From Roseiarcus sp963824475 (lineage in GTDB: Bacteria; Pseudomonadota; Alphaproteobacteria; Rhizobiales; Beijerinckiaceae), in NCBI GenBank assembly GCA_963824475.1, contig CAWGPR010000012.1, forward strand, positions 62,001-126,000: DNA of 64,000 bases, read 5' to 3'. The position numbers and the translations under genes were made by a program. Position 1 is the first letter of the stretch; the number at the start of each line of letters is the position of its first letter. Below, in pieces: positions 44,361-52,361 of this stretch. The notes beneath the pieces were generated by a model. The model made no database searches, was not told the origin of the DNA, and worked only from the letters and a program-made list of their open reading frames with translations.

Positions 44361-45136
44361 AGTCTGCTCCTATCCTGTGCCGGCGGTGCTACGGCGCGTC
44401 CGCCAGAAAATCGCACCCCTCCTGCCTTGCCGGACTTCACCCTTCCGTTGGCGCGGCGCGCGTCGGCATGCTGCAGACGCGGCTTCACGACACCGCGTAG
44501 CTCATGCTACGAAGGTTTCTGTCCAATGAGAGCGACCGCCGAGCCGAAGAGGGTACAACCTTCGGCTAACGGTCGTGATGCCTCAGAGCACCACGCCCTC
44601 ACTGCGGCCTAATTTCACATTAATTCGCGGTTTGACAACGGTTGACTCGCAAAATGGCCCATACGTGTAGGCCATTTAGCGGAGAATTCGCTTTGCGCGC
44701 ATATCGGTCGGTTCCGCTCAGTCCGGAAACAGGCCTTCGTCGATATCACCGCCGTCGATCGCTTGCGCGACAGATCGTGCTCCGGTCATCCGCGAGATCC
44801 TAAAGTTTATGGGCCTGGCGTCGGTCCTGAACGGCTCTAAGATTTCAGCTTACGCAGCGGCGCCTCAGAAGCGGCCCAAGGTGGTCCAGGCCGCGACACT
44901 CCCGCTCGCTGAATCCCGGTTCGCGCCTCCCTGAACCGGGCTGGAATGCTCCCTGTTATTGCGAGTAGGGAGGTCCTGCCCAAGCCTCTCAAACAAAAGG
45001 TGTTTTCGACGGAAAAGATCGGCTGGAAAAGTCTACTTTCGCCAATCTCCCTGTTTTTCTCGCTGTTACCAGGGAGCGGCCCACCCGGAGACCGGTTTTC
45101 AGAGACTGCGTCCACCACCAGGAAGTCCGCGTGTTC
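44361..45136. other. Gap, no gene; possible hairpin at 44654
   Basis: Nothing recognisable is coded. AAATGGCC and GGCCATTT around 44654-44681 can pair over 8-9 bp with loop CATACGTGTA. The minus-strand frame that starts at the 79-bp repeat (MPEHADFLVVDAVSENRSPG) runs into this stretch but has no known features. Confidence 0.4.
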
Positions 45137-45215
45137 TGGCATGATTTCCTCCGCCACAGAATAGCACGACATTCCCGCGGCTTACGACGGCAGCAGTCGG
45201 TCTGCTGAGTCTTTT
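45137..45215 (-). repeat. 79-bp repeat, copy 2 (inverted relative to 4888-4966)
   Basis: Reverse complement matches copy 1 with one mismatch over 79 bases, ending in GGCGGAGGAAATCATGCCAG. Different sequence follows the start-codon-like end in each copy. Confidence 0.85.
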
Positions 45216-45400
45216 CGACCGTCTCCGCGGCTCATTGGCGGCGCGTGCGGTCGAAAGTCTCTGGCCGCAAATTTCCGTTTCCAGAGTTGCTGTTTGCGAC
45301 GGGTTCGTCACGTGTACGTGTGAGGGGCACGGGAGGAGGATCGAACGCGAGCATTGGTCAAGCGTTGGCGACAAAACACCCGAGCGAGCTTAGATCGTAC

Positions 45401-46984
45401 CTATGCTCGTGCTGGCGCCTGGAGTCCGAGCGCCCGCCACTGATCCGGCCAGACCATCGGCAGGTCGACGAGACGCTCGAGACCGAAGCCGCGCGGCAGC
45501 GTCCTTCGACGGCCGCCTTGACGATCTCCGGCGCGAGGAAAGCGAGCGACAGGGTCATCCGGATCGAACGCACGGTCTTGCCCTCCCGCGAAGCGATCGA
45601 CTCCAAAGCCAGGCGGGGATCGGAGAGAAGTTCGTCCAGCCAGCGATGCGCGTCGCGAAGGGCTTCAATCAGGATCGAGCGCGCGTTGGCTGCCATCGGG
45701 CGGGCATAGGTCTTCGCATCGTTTGCTCCCTGGATGATCTCGCGCTTGCGATAGGGTGACGGACGCGTCCAGGGAAGCGTCAGAATCCTCGCGCCGTCGG
45801 TTCCCTCCGCAACCTCCGACAGTTGGATTCGGATGGTCGCCCGGCCGATCACGACACGATCAACGAGCTCGCGAATGTGGGTTTGCGAAGCTGTGCGGTC
45901 CGGGGACAGCTTCCCGAGGGCCTGCGCCACAAGAGTTTCGACATTGGCGGCTGGAACGCGCACGATCGATCCCGCTTTGCTCTTGTCGCCTTGCAGAGCT
46001 GCTTGCGAGACATAATAGCGCCAGCGCTTGGGCCCCTTCCTCGCCCAGGTCGGGCTCATCCGGTTGCCGCCGTCGTCATAGAGCTTGCCGGCGAGTAGCG
46101 CATCGGACGATTGGCGCGTTCTCTTCGTCCTCGCAGCGCCGAGATGGTCGCGTAGGCTTTGCTGGACCTCGTCCCACAGGTCCAGCGTCACGATCGGCGG
46201 ATGGTGTCCCTCGTAAATTTGTCCCTTATAAGCGATTCGACCGACGTAGATCGGGTTCGACAAGAGCTTATAGACATGCCCCCGACTGAATAGTCCGCCG
46301 CCGGTCGAGCGGCCAGCGCCGTCGACGCGGATCGGGACCCGAAAGCTCTCGGCGTCGAGCCGTTGCTTGAGGCGAACGACGGATCCCGATTCGAGGTAGC
46401 GGCGAAACAGGGACCGTACGATCGCGGCATGATCCTCGACGATGTGCAGGGCGCGATCCTCGACCCGGTAGCCCAGCGGGACTACGCTGCCCATCCACAT
46501 TCCCTTCTTTTTCGAAGCCGAGATCTTATCTCGGATCCGCTCGCCGGTGACCTCCCGCTCGAACTGGGCGAAGGACAGCAGCACATTGAGGGTCAACCGT
46601 CCCATGCTGGTCGTGGTGTTGAAGGACTGGGTCACCGAGACGAACGAGACGCCATGAGCATCGAATGTCTCGACCAGCTTGGCGAAGTCGGCGAGCGAGC
46701 GGGTCAGCCGATCGATAGACGACGATCACGTCGATCCGTCTCGCCTCAACATCGATGAGCAGGTTCTGCAGCGCGGGCCGATCCATCGAGCCGCCGGAGA
46801 AACCGCCGTCGGCGTAACGATCCCGAACCAGTCGCCAGCCCTCGTGCGCCTGGCTCTTGATGTAGGCCTCGCACGCCTCCCGCTGGGCGTCGAGGGAATT
46901 GAAATCCTGCTCAAGCCCTTGATCGGTCGAGACGCGCGTATAGATGGCGCTACGCAAGCTGCGTCTCGTTGCGTGCTCCTTCAT
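45401..46984 (-). pseudogene. Large serine recombinase, two frameshifts
   Basis: From ATG 46984 the resolvase domain reads AIYTRVSTDQGLEQDFNSLD with catalytic S19 and SAQREACEAYI. At about 46718 (VVY then RSADP) a few bases are missing; the other frame resumes DRLTRSLADFAKLVETFDAH and SFAQFEREVTGERIRDKISA, then the recombinase domain and a zinc-ribbon-like part. Near 45510 a second slip occurs; the alternative frame gives LPRGFGLERLVDLPMVWPDQ to TAG at 45401. The ATG overlaps the TGA of the DUF2924 gene (ATGA). As read, the enzyme would be inactive. Member of the DUF3489-DUF2924-recombinase operon. Confidence 0.8.
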
Positions 46985-47595
46985 GGCGGCGCTCCACGCG
47001 ATACGCCATTCGCTATATACGCGGCGGTCCTATTTCTGCTCCTACGGCGATCCGTGCCCACGTCCGCTGCGGGAGTCTTTCCCTGGCGAAGCCCGAAGAA
47101 GCGATGGCCGTTCCAGGTGGTCCCGGTCATCGCCTTGGCGATCTGGGACAGGCTGCCGAAGGTCTGGCCATTCCAGGCGAAACCCTTCTCCAAGATCATG
47201 ACCCGCTCGAGCCTGCCCTTCCATTCACGCACCAGCAGCGCGCCGGCCTTCAAACCCAAGCCCTCGCGCGTCTGAGGCGCGCGGCGGTCGAAGGGAGCGC
47301 CGACGCCATCGTCCTTCCCGGAGCGAAGGATCCTTCGGATCGATTTGTCGAGATCGCCAAAAGCGTCAGACTGCAATCGATAGGCCAGCTCCCGCATCAG
47401 TAGCCAGCGGGGGAGATGGGCAGGCGCTTCGCCGCCCAAGTGGGCGCGCCATTGACGACGCAACCCATTGAGATCGAGGCCCTCAAGATTGGCAATGATC
47501 GAGAGAACGGAGGCGTCGAGCGGCGGCGAAGCGCTCGGCGTTGCCGCCATCGGATCCTTCGCCGCCTGCCCGGAGTTGGCGCGCGCGGGGGTCAT
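46981..47595 (-). CDS. DUF2924 domain protein
   Basis: About 204 residues from ATG 47595. Typical DUF2924 features are LEGLDLNGLRRQWRAHLGG, LPRWLLMRELAYRLQ and the C-terminal RVMILEKGFAWNGQTFGSLS, AKAMTGTTWNGHRFFGL. Found in phages and recombinase modules in Alphaproteobacteria; probable DNA-binding accessory of the recombinase, with which it overlaps by ATGA. Frame intact. Confidence 0.82.
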   Translation of the reverse strand: MTPARANSGQAAKDPMAATPSASPPLDASVLSIIANLEGLDLNGLRRQWRAHLGGEAPAHLPRWLLMRELAYRLQSDAFGDLDKSIRRILRSGKDDGVGAPFDRRAPQTREGLGLKAGALLVREWKGRLERVMILEKGFAWNGQTFGSLSQIAKAMTGTTWNGHRFFGLRQGKTPAADVGTDRRRSRNRTAAYIANGVSRGAPP

Positions 47596-48211
47596 GCCGA
47601 CTACGCCGCTTGTGTCGCCTTCTGCTTGGGCCCGCGGCCATCCATCGCGTCGCGCTGCCGTGCGGTACGATCTCCCTTGTAAGCAGGGGCGTCCGAGATC
47701 CGGTAGACTGAATCTCCAGCGCCGATCCGGTCGCGGATCACGGCATACCCTCGTTTGCGCAGCCCGGTGAGCGCCGCCCGCGTCGTGTGCGGCAGCCATC
47801 CCGTAGCCTCATTCAAATCGACGATGGTCGCGCCGTCGGCGCGCCGCAGGCGTTCGATCACCAGCGCCAGCTTGCTGCCGTCTCGCGGGGCGGCCACTCG
47901 GGCCGGGTGGTCGCCTTCGTCCAGACTGGCTCGATTCTTCGCCTGCGGCTGCGGCGCCTCGCCGGGCTCGATCGCGTCTTGCGGTCCCTCGTTAACGGCG
48001 ATGGCTTTCAAACCAGCCGCCGTCAATTTGAGCGCGTAACCTTGTCCAGCGTCATCGCGGCGCCAGATCGGCGCTCCAGGTTTCGCCTCGATCTCGCGGA
48101 CCAAACCAAGCTTCGCGAGTTTGGCGCTGACTTTGCTAAGAGCCGGGCCTTTGATCGTTGCCGGCGCCGACAAGCAACGGTCCTTGCGTTGTGCCGCAGC
48201 GCTCATCATCA

Positions 48212-49372
48212 CTAGTACCTCGTCACAGAGGTTTTGACTCTTTGATTTTGGTCTGATTTGAGCGTGGGCTTGGGGTAAGCGCGCCCCATTTTGGCGCGGG
48301 CTTTTTGGGTTGTGAACATCCAGTTGATGCGGGCGCATTCGGCGTTGCGTCGCTTCTCCCAAGCAGCGGTCTCGGCGACAAGCCGGGTGTAGCTTTCGAT
48401 GCGCCGATCGAGACATTGACTGGCCAGGACGCCGATCTCGATCTCGACCATGTTCAGCCAGCTGGCGTGCTTGGGGACGTAGTGGAACTCCAGCCGGCGC
48501 AGCACCCGTCGCGCTTCGTCGGCTGGGAAAGTCTGGTAGAGCGCGCCGGCGGAATGGGTCGACAAGTTGTCGAGCACCACGCGAATGCGCTCCGCCTCGG
48601 GATAATGGACATCGGTGAGGTCGCGCATGCAGACGGCGAAGTCTTCGGCGGCGCGCCGTTCGGTGACCTTCACCTTGCGCCAGGGGCGGTTCACATCCAA
48701 GAACACGAACAGGTTCGCGGTTCCGTTGCGTTTATATTCGCAGTCGTAGCGCTCGATTTGCCGCGGCTCGGGCGGGATCGGCCGGCGGACCTCGCCGATG
48801 AGCTGGATCGGGCTCTCGTCGAAGCAGACCACCGGGCGCTCGGGATCGGGCGCTTCGGAATAAAGATCGAGCACCTCCTCCATACGGGCGACGTAGTCGG
48901 CGTCGACCTGCGGAATGCACCACATGTCCTTGCGCCATGGCTTGAGGTCATTTTCGGCCAAGCGCCGACGCACCGTCTCGCGCGACACACTCTCGTGCGC
49001 AGTCAGCCTGACCAGTTCACCGGACAGCAACTCCAGCGTCCAGCGAGCGCGGCCCGCGGGTGGACTCGAACAGGCCGTTGCCACCAGCAGGGCTTCCTCC
49101 TTGCCCGAGAGCTTGCGGTTTGCTCCGGGGCGCGGCTCTTCGCTGAGCGCCGCCTCCAGGTTGCCGAGGACGAAGCGGCGCTTAGTCCGATAGACGGTCG
49201 AGCTGCCCACGCCGACATTGGTCGCGATCGCCTCGTCGCTGGCGCCGCCATCCGCCGCCAACAATATCTGCGCCCGCTTGAGCCTGCGTGCCGCATGCTT
49301 GCCGCCGCTCAGAAGCTCCGTCAGTTCGGTGCGTTCGGTTTGGCTGAGTTCGACCCGATAGCGTACATTCAT
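48212..49372 (-). CDS. IS630-family transposase, element 1
   Basis: About 386 residues from ATG 49372 (GAGGAGGCACGG before it). N-terminal helix-turn-helix (RRLKRAQILLAADGGASDEA, VGSSTVYRTKRRF) and DDE core: VVCFDESPIQLIGE, IRVVLDNLSTHSAGALYQ, HASWLNMVEIEIGVLASQ. The reading frame runs to the very end of the element, and the stop codon TAG is made of the duplicated target TA plus the first flanking G. Frame intact. Confidence 0.85.
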   Translation of the reverse strand: MNVRYRVELSQTERTELTELLSGGKHAARRLKRAQILLAADGGASDEAIATNVGVGSSTVYRTKRRFVLGNLEAALSEEPRPGANRKLSGKEEALLVATACSSPPAGRARWTLELLSGELVRLTAHESVSRETVRRRLAENDLKPWRKDMWCIPQVDADYVARMEEVLDLYSEAPDPERPVVCFDESPIQLIGEVRRPIPPEPRQIERYDCEYKRNGTANLFVFLDVNRPWRKVKVTERRAAEDFAVCMRDLTDVHYPEAERIRVVLDNLSTHSAGALYQTFPADEARRVLRRLEFHYVPKHASWLNMVEIEIGVLASQCLDRRIESYTRLVAETAAWEKRRNAECARINWMFTTQKARAKMGRAYPKPTLKSDQNQRVKTSVTRY

Positions 49373-49711
49373 CCGTGCCTCCTCGTGTTGAGGCACGCAC
49401 GAACAGCTGAATTGGATGGCCGGAGTGAGTTGCCCTGCAAAAACCTTCACACCCAGGCAGGGCCAATATCTGGCGTTTATCCACCTCTACACGCGCCTGC
49501 ACCGCCGGCCGCCGGCCGAAACTGAGATGCAGGACTATTTTCGCGTCAGCCCGCCTTCCGTGCACCAGATGGTACTGACGCTCGAACAAGCTGGCTTCAT
49601 TAGGCGGCAGCCGAGAACGCCCGCAGCATCGAACTGCTCGTTGATCCGACACAGCTGCCAGAGTTACTTTGACCCCGGATTCAACCGGTCAAGATCACTG
49701 TGCCGAGGTAC
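48215..49711 (-). mobile_element. IS630-family element 1, 1497 bp, with a LexA-like passenger
   Basis: Ends read GTACCTCGTCACAG at 48215 and, in reverse complement, GTACCTCGGCACAG at 49711; similarity continues over about 26 bp with roughly 20 matches. TA flanks both ends (48213-48214, 49712-49713), as expected for IS630. Inside are the transposase (minus) and a LexA-like gene (plus), divergent with 43 bp between starts. Confidence 0.82.
49416..49672 (+). pseudogene. LexA-like winged-helix regulator gene inside IS630 element 1
   Basis: Reads FTPRQGQYLAFIHLYTRLHR, PPAETEMQDYFRVSPPSVHQ and MVLTLEQAGFIRRQPRTP, the LexA DNA-binding domain pattern without a peptidase domain. At about 49620 the frame slips by one base; the other frame gives ARSIELLVDPTQLPELL and TGA at 49672, the expected end of such short regulators. 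The start at ATG 49416 is 43 bp from the transposase start on the other strand, so the two share a regulatory region. It may control transposase expression (inference). The slip makes it defective unless it is a sequencing error. Confidence 0.65.
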
Positions 49712-49713
49712 TA

Positions 49714-50790
49714 GAGCGGAATCCGTTCAGGTTGTGTTGAGGGCTTGGAGTTCGCCGGGATCATACCCGCAGGCCTCGAAATAGTTTTCGCATTCGGCCG
49801 GCTTGAAGAGAGCGGCGCAGCCCTCCAGGATAGCAAGAAGTCCGACAACGGTGCGCTCGGCCAATTTTCGCAGCGCGCTTTTCAGTTTGGAAATCGCCAT
49901 CTCGATGGGGTTGAAGTCCGGGCTGTATGGCGGCAGGTATCGTACCGTGCAGTTTTTCCTGGCCAGGATTTCCGCCACTCTCGGGCTTTTGTGAGCCTTG
50001 AGATTGTCGAGCACGACGATGTCGCCTTCCTCCAAAGTCGGCAGGAGATGGTGCTCGAGCCAGGCTTCGAACGTCTCGGCGTTCATGGCGTGGTCGTAGG
50101 CCTTGGGCGCGATGACGCCTCTCAGGCGCAGGCCGAATACGAAGGTGATCGCTTTGTAATGCCCATGCGGAACACCGCAGCGCAGACGTTGGCCGCGCCG
50201 GCGCCGGCCGAAGCGGCGCGCCATGCTGGTCGTCGCCGCCGTCTCATCGACGAACACCAGTTTCAGCGGATCGAGATCGAGTTGACAGTCGAACCATCGC
50301 CGTCGCCGCTCAAGGACGTCCGGGCGGCCCTGCTCACTCGCGTGCGCGGACTTTTTTTAAACGTGATGTCGTGGCGGTCGAAAAAGCGCCAGATCATAGA
50401 CGGCGACACCTTCTCGCCTCGCGCACGCTCCAGACGGTCGCAGATTTCGTTGAGCGTAAGGTCAGGCTCGCGCCGATGAAGGCGAAGCAGGAAATCCGTG
50501 TGGGCCTCGACGCGCTGCGAACGCGTGTCGCCGCCCATCGGCAACGGCGCGTAGCTGCCGCGCTCGCGCAACGCCGCCACCCAACGAATCGCGCTGGAAA
50601 AGCTCACCCCGAACCGCTGCGCCGCCGCACGGCAGCTCATGCCTTCCTCGCGAACCGCCGAAACCACCCGCTTGCGCAAATCCACCGACAAGGGCCCCAT
50701 CCCGCGCCGCCTCCGATTCGGCGCACCCCAAGAATCACATTTCCAGCGCGTTGGGAACACCGCACGATTTAACCCGGCCGGAAACCGCTC
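49714..50790 (-). mobile_element. IS630-family element 2, 1077 bp, abutting element 1
   Basis: Ends GAGCGGAATCCGTTCAGG at 49714 and, reversed, GAGCGGTTTCCGGCCGGG at 50790; about 15 of 20 match. TA lies at both edges (49712-49713 and 50791-50792). It shares one TA with element 1, so one inserted into the target duplication of the other. Confidence 0.82.
49727..50700 (-). CDS. IS630-family transposase, element 2, made by -1 frameshifting
   Basis: OrfA from ATG 50700 (GGAGG upstream) has the helix-turn-helix: MGPLSVDLRKRVVSAVREEG, CRAAAQRFGVSFSSAIRWV, DLTLNEICDRL and RFFDRHDITFKK. At AAAAAAAG (T7 on the plus strand, 50352-50358) a -1 slip from AAA to AAG enters OrfB: SAHASEQGRPDVLERRRRWF, LKLVFVDETAATTSMARRFG, VVLDNLKAHKSPRV and SPDFNPIEMAISKLKSAL, which carries the DDE residues. 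Two-frame IS630 elements with an A-rich slip site are known, so the gene is probably functional. The frame upstream of 50700 is the DUF3489 5' end. Confidence 0.8.
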
Positions 50791-50867
50791 TAGTTGCGCG
50801 TCGGTAAGTTTGACACTCATGATCCAACCTTTCCTCTCATCCTGGAGGTCCCGGCGATCCGGGCCCC

Positions 50868-51110
50868 TCACCAGGACGAGCCCCGGATCGGTCGAAACCG
50901 AAGGGGCGGTTGGGTCACGCGCGCTCGCCGCGAAGCAAAAAAGTATAAATTCCATCTAACGTCAACTCTATCATAACAAACAATGGGACTAAATTGCAAT
51001 AAAGTGCAATACTCTTTCACCAACTTGGAACTACTATGAATTATTATTAACTCGCCAACAAGCAGCAAGCCAACAATAATCAGTTTTATATGACCTTTCG
51101 ACCACGCCAT
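50868..51110 (-). CDS. Small AT-rich membrane protein
   Basis: Encodes 80 residues: one N-terminal membrane helix (KLIIVGLLLVGELIIIHSSS) followed by KLVKEYCTLLQFSPIVCYD. The last 25 codons (RRARVTQPPLRF...) run into the GC-rich upstream region of the DUF3489 gene, so the natural end may be lost. It lies 33 bp after the secreted protein gene on the same strand and has the same AT-rich composition. No known family; weak ribosome-binding site. Confidence 0.4.
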   Translation of the reverse strand: MAWSKGHIKLIIVGLLLVGELIIIHSSSKLVKEYCTLLQFSPIVCYDRVDVRWNLYFFASRRARVTQPPLRFRPIRGSSW

Positions 51111-51142
51111 CTCGATCTATATCTATATTTTATTAAACTTGT

Positions 51143-52090
51143 TCATTTGGTTTTACCTAAGAAAACAGTGGGCTCGATCTGATATGAACCATTGCTGGCC
51201 GTAAACGTTCCTATCGTAACAACAATGGCTCCAACTCCAGCCGCGTCGATGCGAAGCAGTGAATTGCTCGATACAGCTGTTGCCTCTTTGTCTTTCTCGT
51301 TCGATGCAATCTTAGTTGTTCTGTCTAATTGTTTTCCTACTTTTAAATTCAACGGTTTCACGAAAAAGCCTTCGTCTATCCTCATAGACGAGTTCACAGG
51401 AATATTCCAAGTTGCGGTTACATCAGTCTTTCCGACGTTTGATAATGCGTATGTAATGACATTGGTACTCAATATAATGCTGGACACCCTTATATTAACG
51501 AAAACGCCGTTGTGATTATCATATATAATCGCTTCGTCACGCTTGGATTGGGAAATGGCAGTCGCGCTTGTCGGTTCCGATTTTGTAATCACAGACCACC
51601 CACCGTCTGGCCCCCAGCTCGGGGCATCCTGTTGCCGCGGTCGAATTAAACCCGCATAGATATATCCTGGTAATGGCGTCGGATTGGTTGCAGGCTTCAG
51701 GTCGGAAGATCCAGAGCTGCATACTACCAAGCATCCGCTCGTGTGACCGGCGTCCCCGCTATATACAATTCCTCCGGGCTCCCAAAACAGAGGCAGTAAA
51801 TCCTTGTTAGGGTTATCAATAAACATCGCTCTGAAAAAACAATATGCAGGTTTAGTTCGATCAAGTGAACCGTATATCTGCGATCGCCAGCTAACAATTC
51901 CGTAAGCACCGCCAGGTAGGTCATCAGTAAATTGTGCTTGACCCGAATTACAAACGGTCTGGCTGTTGCAGTAACTTGGCGTGCAAACCGATGCATTGGC
52001 AGCCCAGGCCCGTGAACCGGTAAACACCAAGAACAAAAAAGCAGATAAATCGCGTGTTACCCTTGTGACCCGATTTTGCCCTCGTATCAT
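51143..52090 (-). CDS. Secreted hypothetical protein, AT-rich, unknown family
   Basis: A 315-residue exported protein. ATG 52090 (GGGGA upstream) gives a signal peptide: basic IRGQNRVTRVTRD, hydrophobic LSAFLFLVFTGSRAWAANA. The mature part begins with many Cys (CTPSYCNSQTVCNSGQ), then GGAYGIVSWRSQIYGSLDRT, and ends with beta-rich sequence (NVGKTDVTATWNIPVNSSMR). Composition and codon use are clearly unlike the neighbours, so it is probably imported cargo. I do not recognise a family. Confidence 0.6.
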   Translation of the reverse strand: MIRGQNRVTRVTRDLSAFLFLVFTGSRAWAANASVCTPSYCNSQTVCNSGQAQFTDDLPGGAYGIVSWRSQIYGSLDRTKPAYCFFRAMFIDNPNKDLLPLFWEPGGIVYSGDAGHTSGCLVVCSSGSSDLKPATNPTPLPGYIYAGLIRPRQQDAPSWGPDGGWSVITKSEPTSATAISQSKRDEAIIYDNHNGVFVNIRVSSIILSTNVITYALSNVGKTDVTATWNIPVNSSMRIDEGFFVKPLNLKVGKQLDRTTKIASNEKDKEATAVSSNSLLRIDAAGVGAIVVTIGTFTASNGSYQIEPTVFLGKTK

Positions 52091-52154
52091 CGTTTCCCCA
52101 ACTCTCTTAATTGTTACGGAACGCATACCCGCGTTAGATTTGCTTCTCCATGGA

Positions 52155-52265
52155 TACTTTGACGGATGCCATCGCGTTTGCCAATCCCCACTTCCCCTCA
52201 CGCACCGCACCCAGTATCTTCGCCGGCGCTGTCAATCCAATTTCGTCTCGCTTTGCCCGTAACCA
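52155..52265 (-). repeat. Degenerate duplicate of the polymerase gene 3' region
   Basis: The minus strand reads LRAKRDEIGLTAPAKILGA, very like LKAKREEIGLTALAKMLGV in the C-terminal part of the polymerase gene (about 53480-53540), with matching DNA on both sides of a roughly 24-base deletion. The copy is in direct orientation and flanks the SEC-C/HNH-like gene on its other side. Confidence 0.65.
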
Positions 52266-52361
52266 AGGCAGGACCGAACTTCGCTCTCGACGAGGATGCT
52301 GCCATCGCGCGACGCATCTTCCACGTCAGGCGACCAATTGCCGGCCGAAGCTAAGGAAATT

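Larger units (their letters stand above)
47601..50820 (-). pseudogene. DUF3489 domain protein gene, interrupted by two IS630 elements
   Basis: The 3' part (48212 down to 47601) codes for MMSAAAQRKDRCLSAPATIK, a winged-helix-like region and the DUF3489 C-terminal part SKLALVIERLRRADGATIVD, TRAALTGLRKRGYAVIRDR. The 5' end, ATG AGT GTC AAA..., lies at 50820-50791 (MSVKLTDAQ). Joining CAAC-TA at 50791 with TA-GTGATGATG at 48213 restores MSVKLTDAQLVMMSAAAQ in frame with one TA. So both IS630 elements sit in codon 10. Ends 5 bp before the DUF2924 gene. Without the insertions it would be a small DNA-binding protein at the head of the recombinase operon. Confidence 0.85.

Noticed and set aside
48305..49525. 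406-codon plus-strand frame over IS630 transposase
   Set aside because: Antisense shadow; the minus strand has the DDE motifs.
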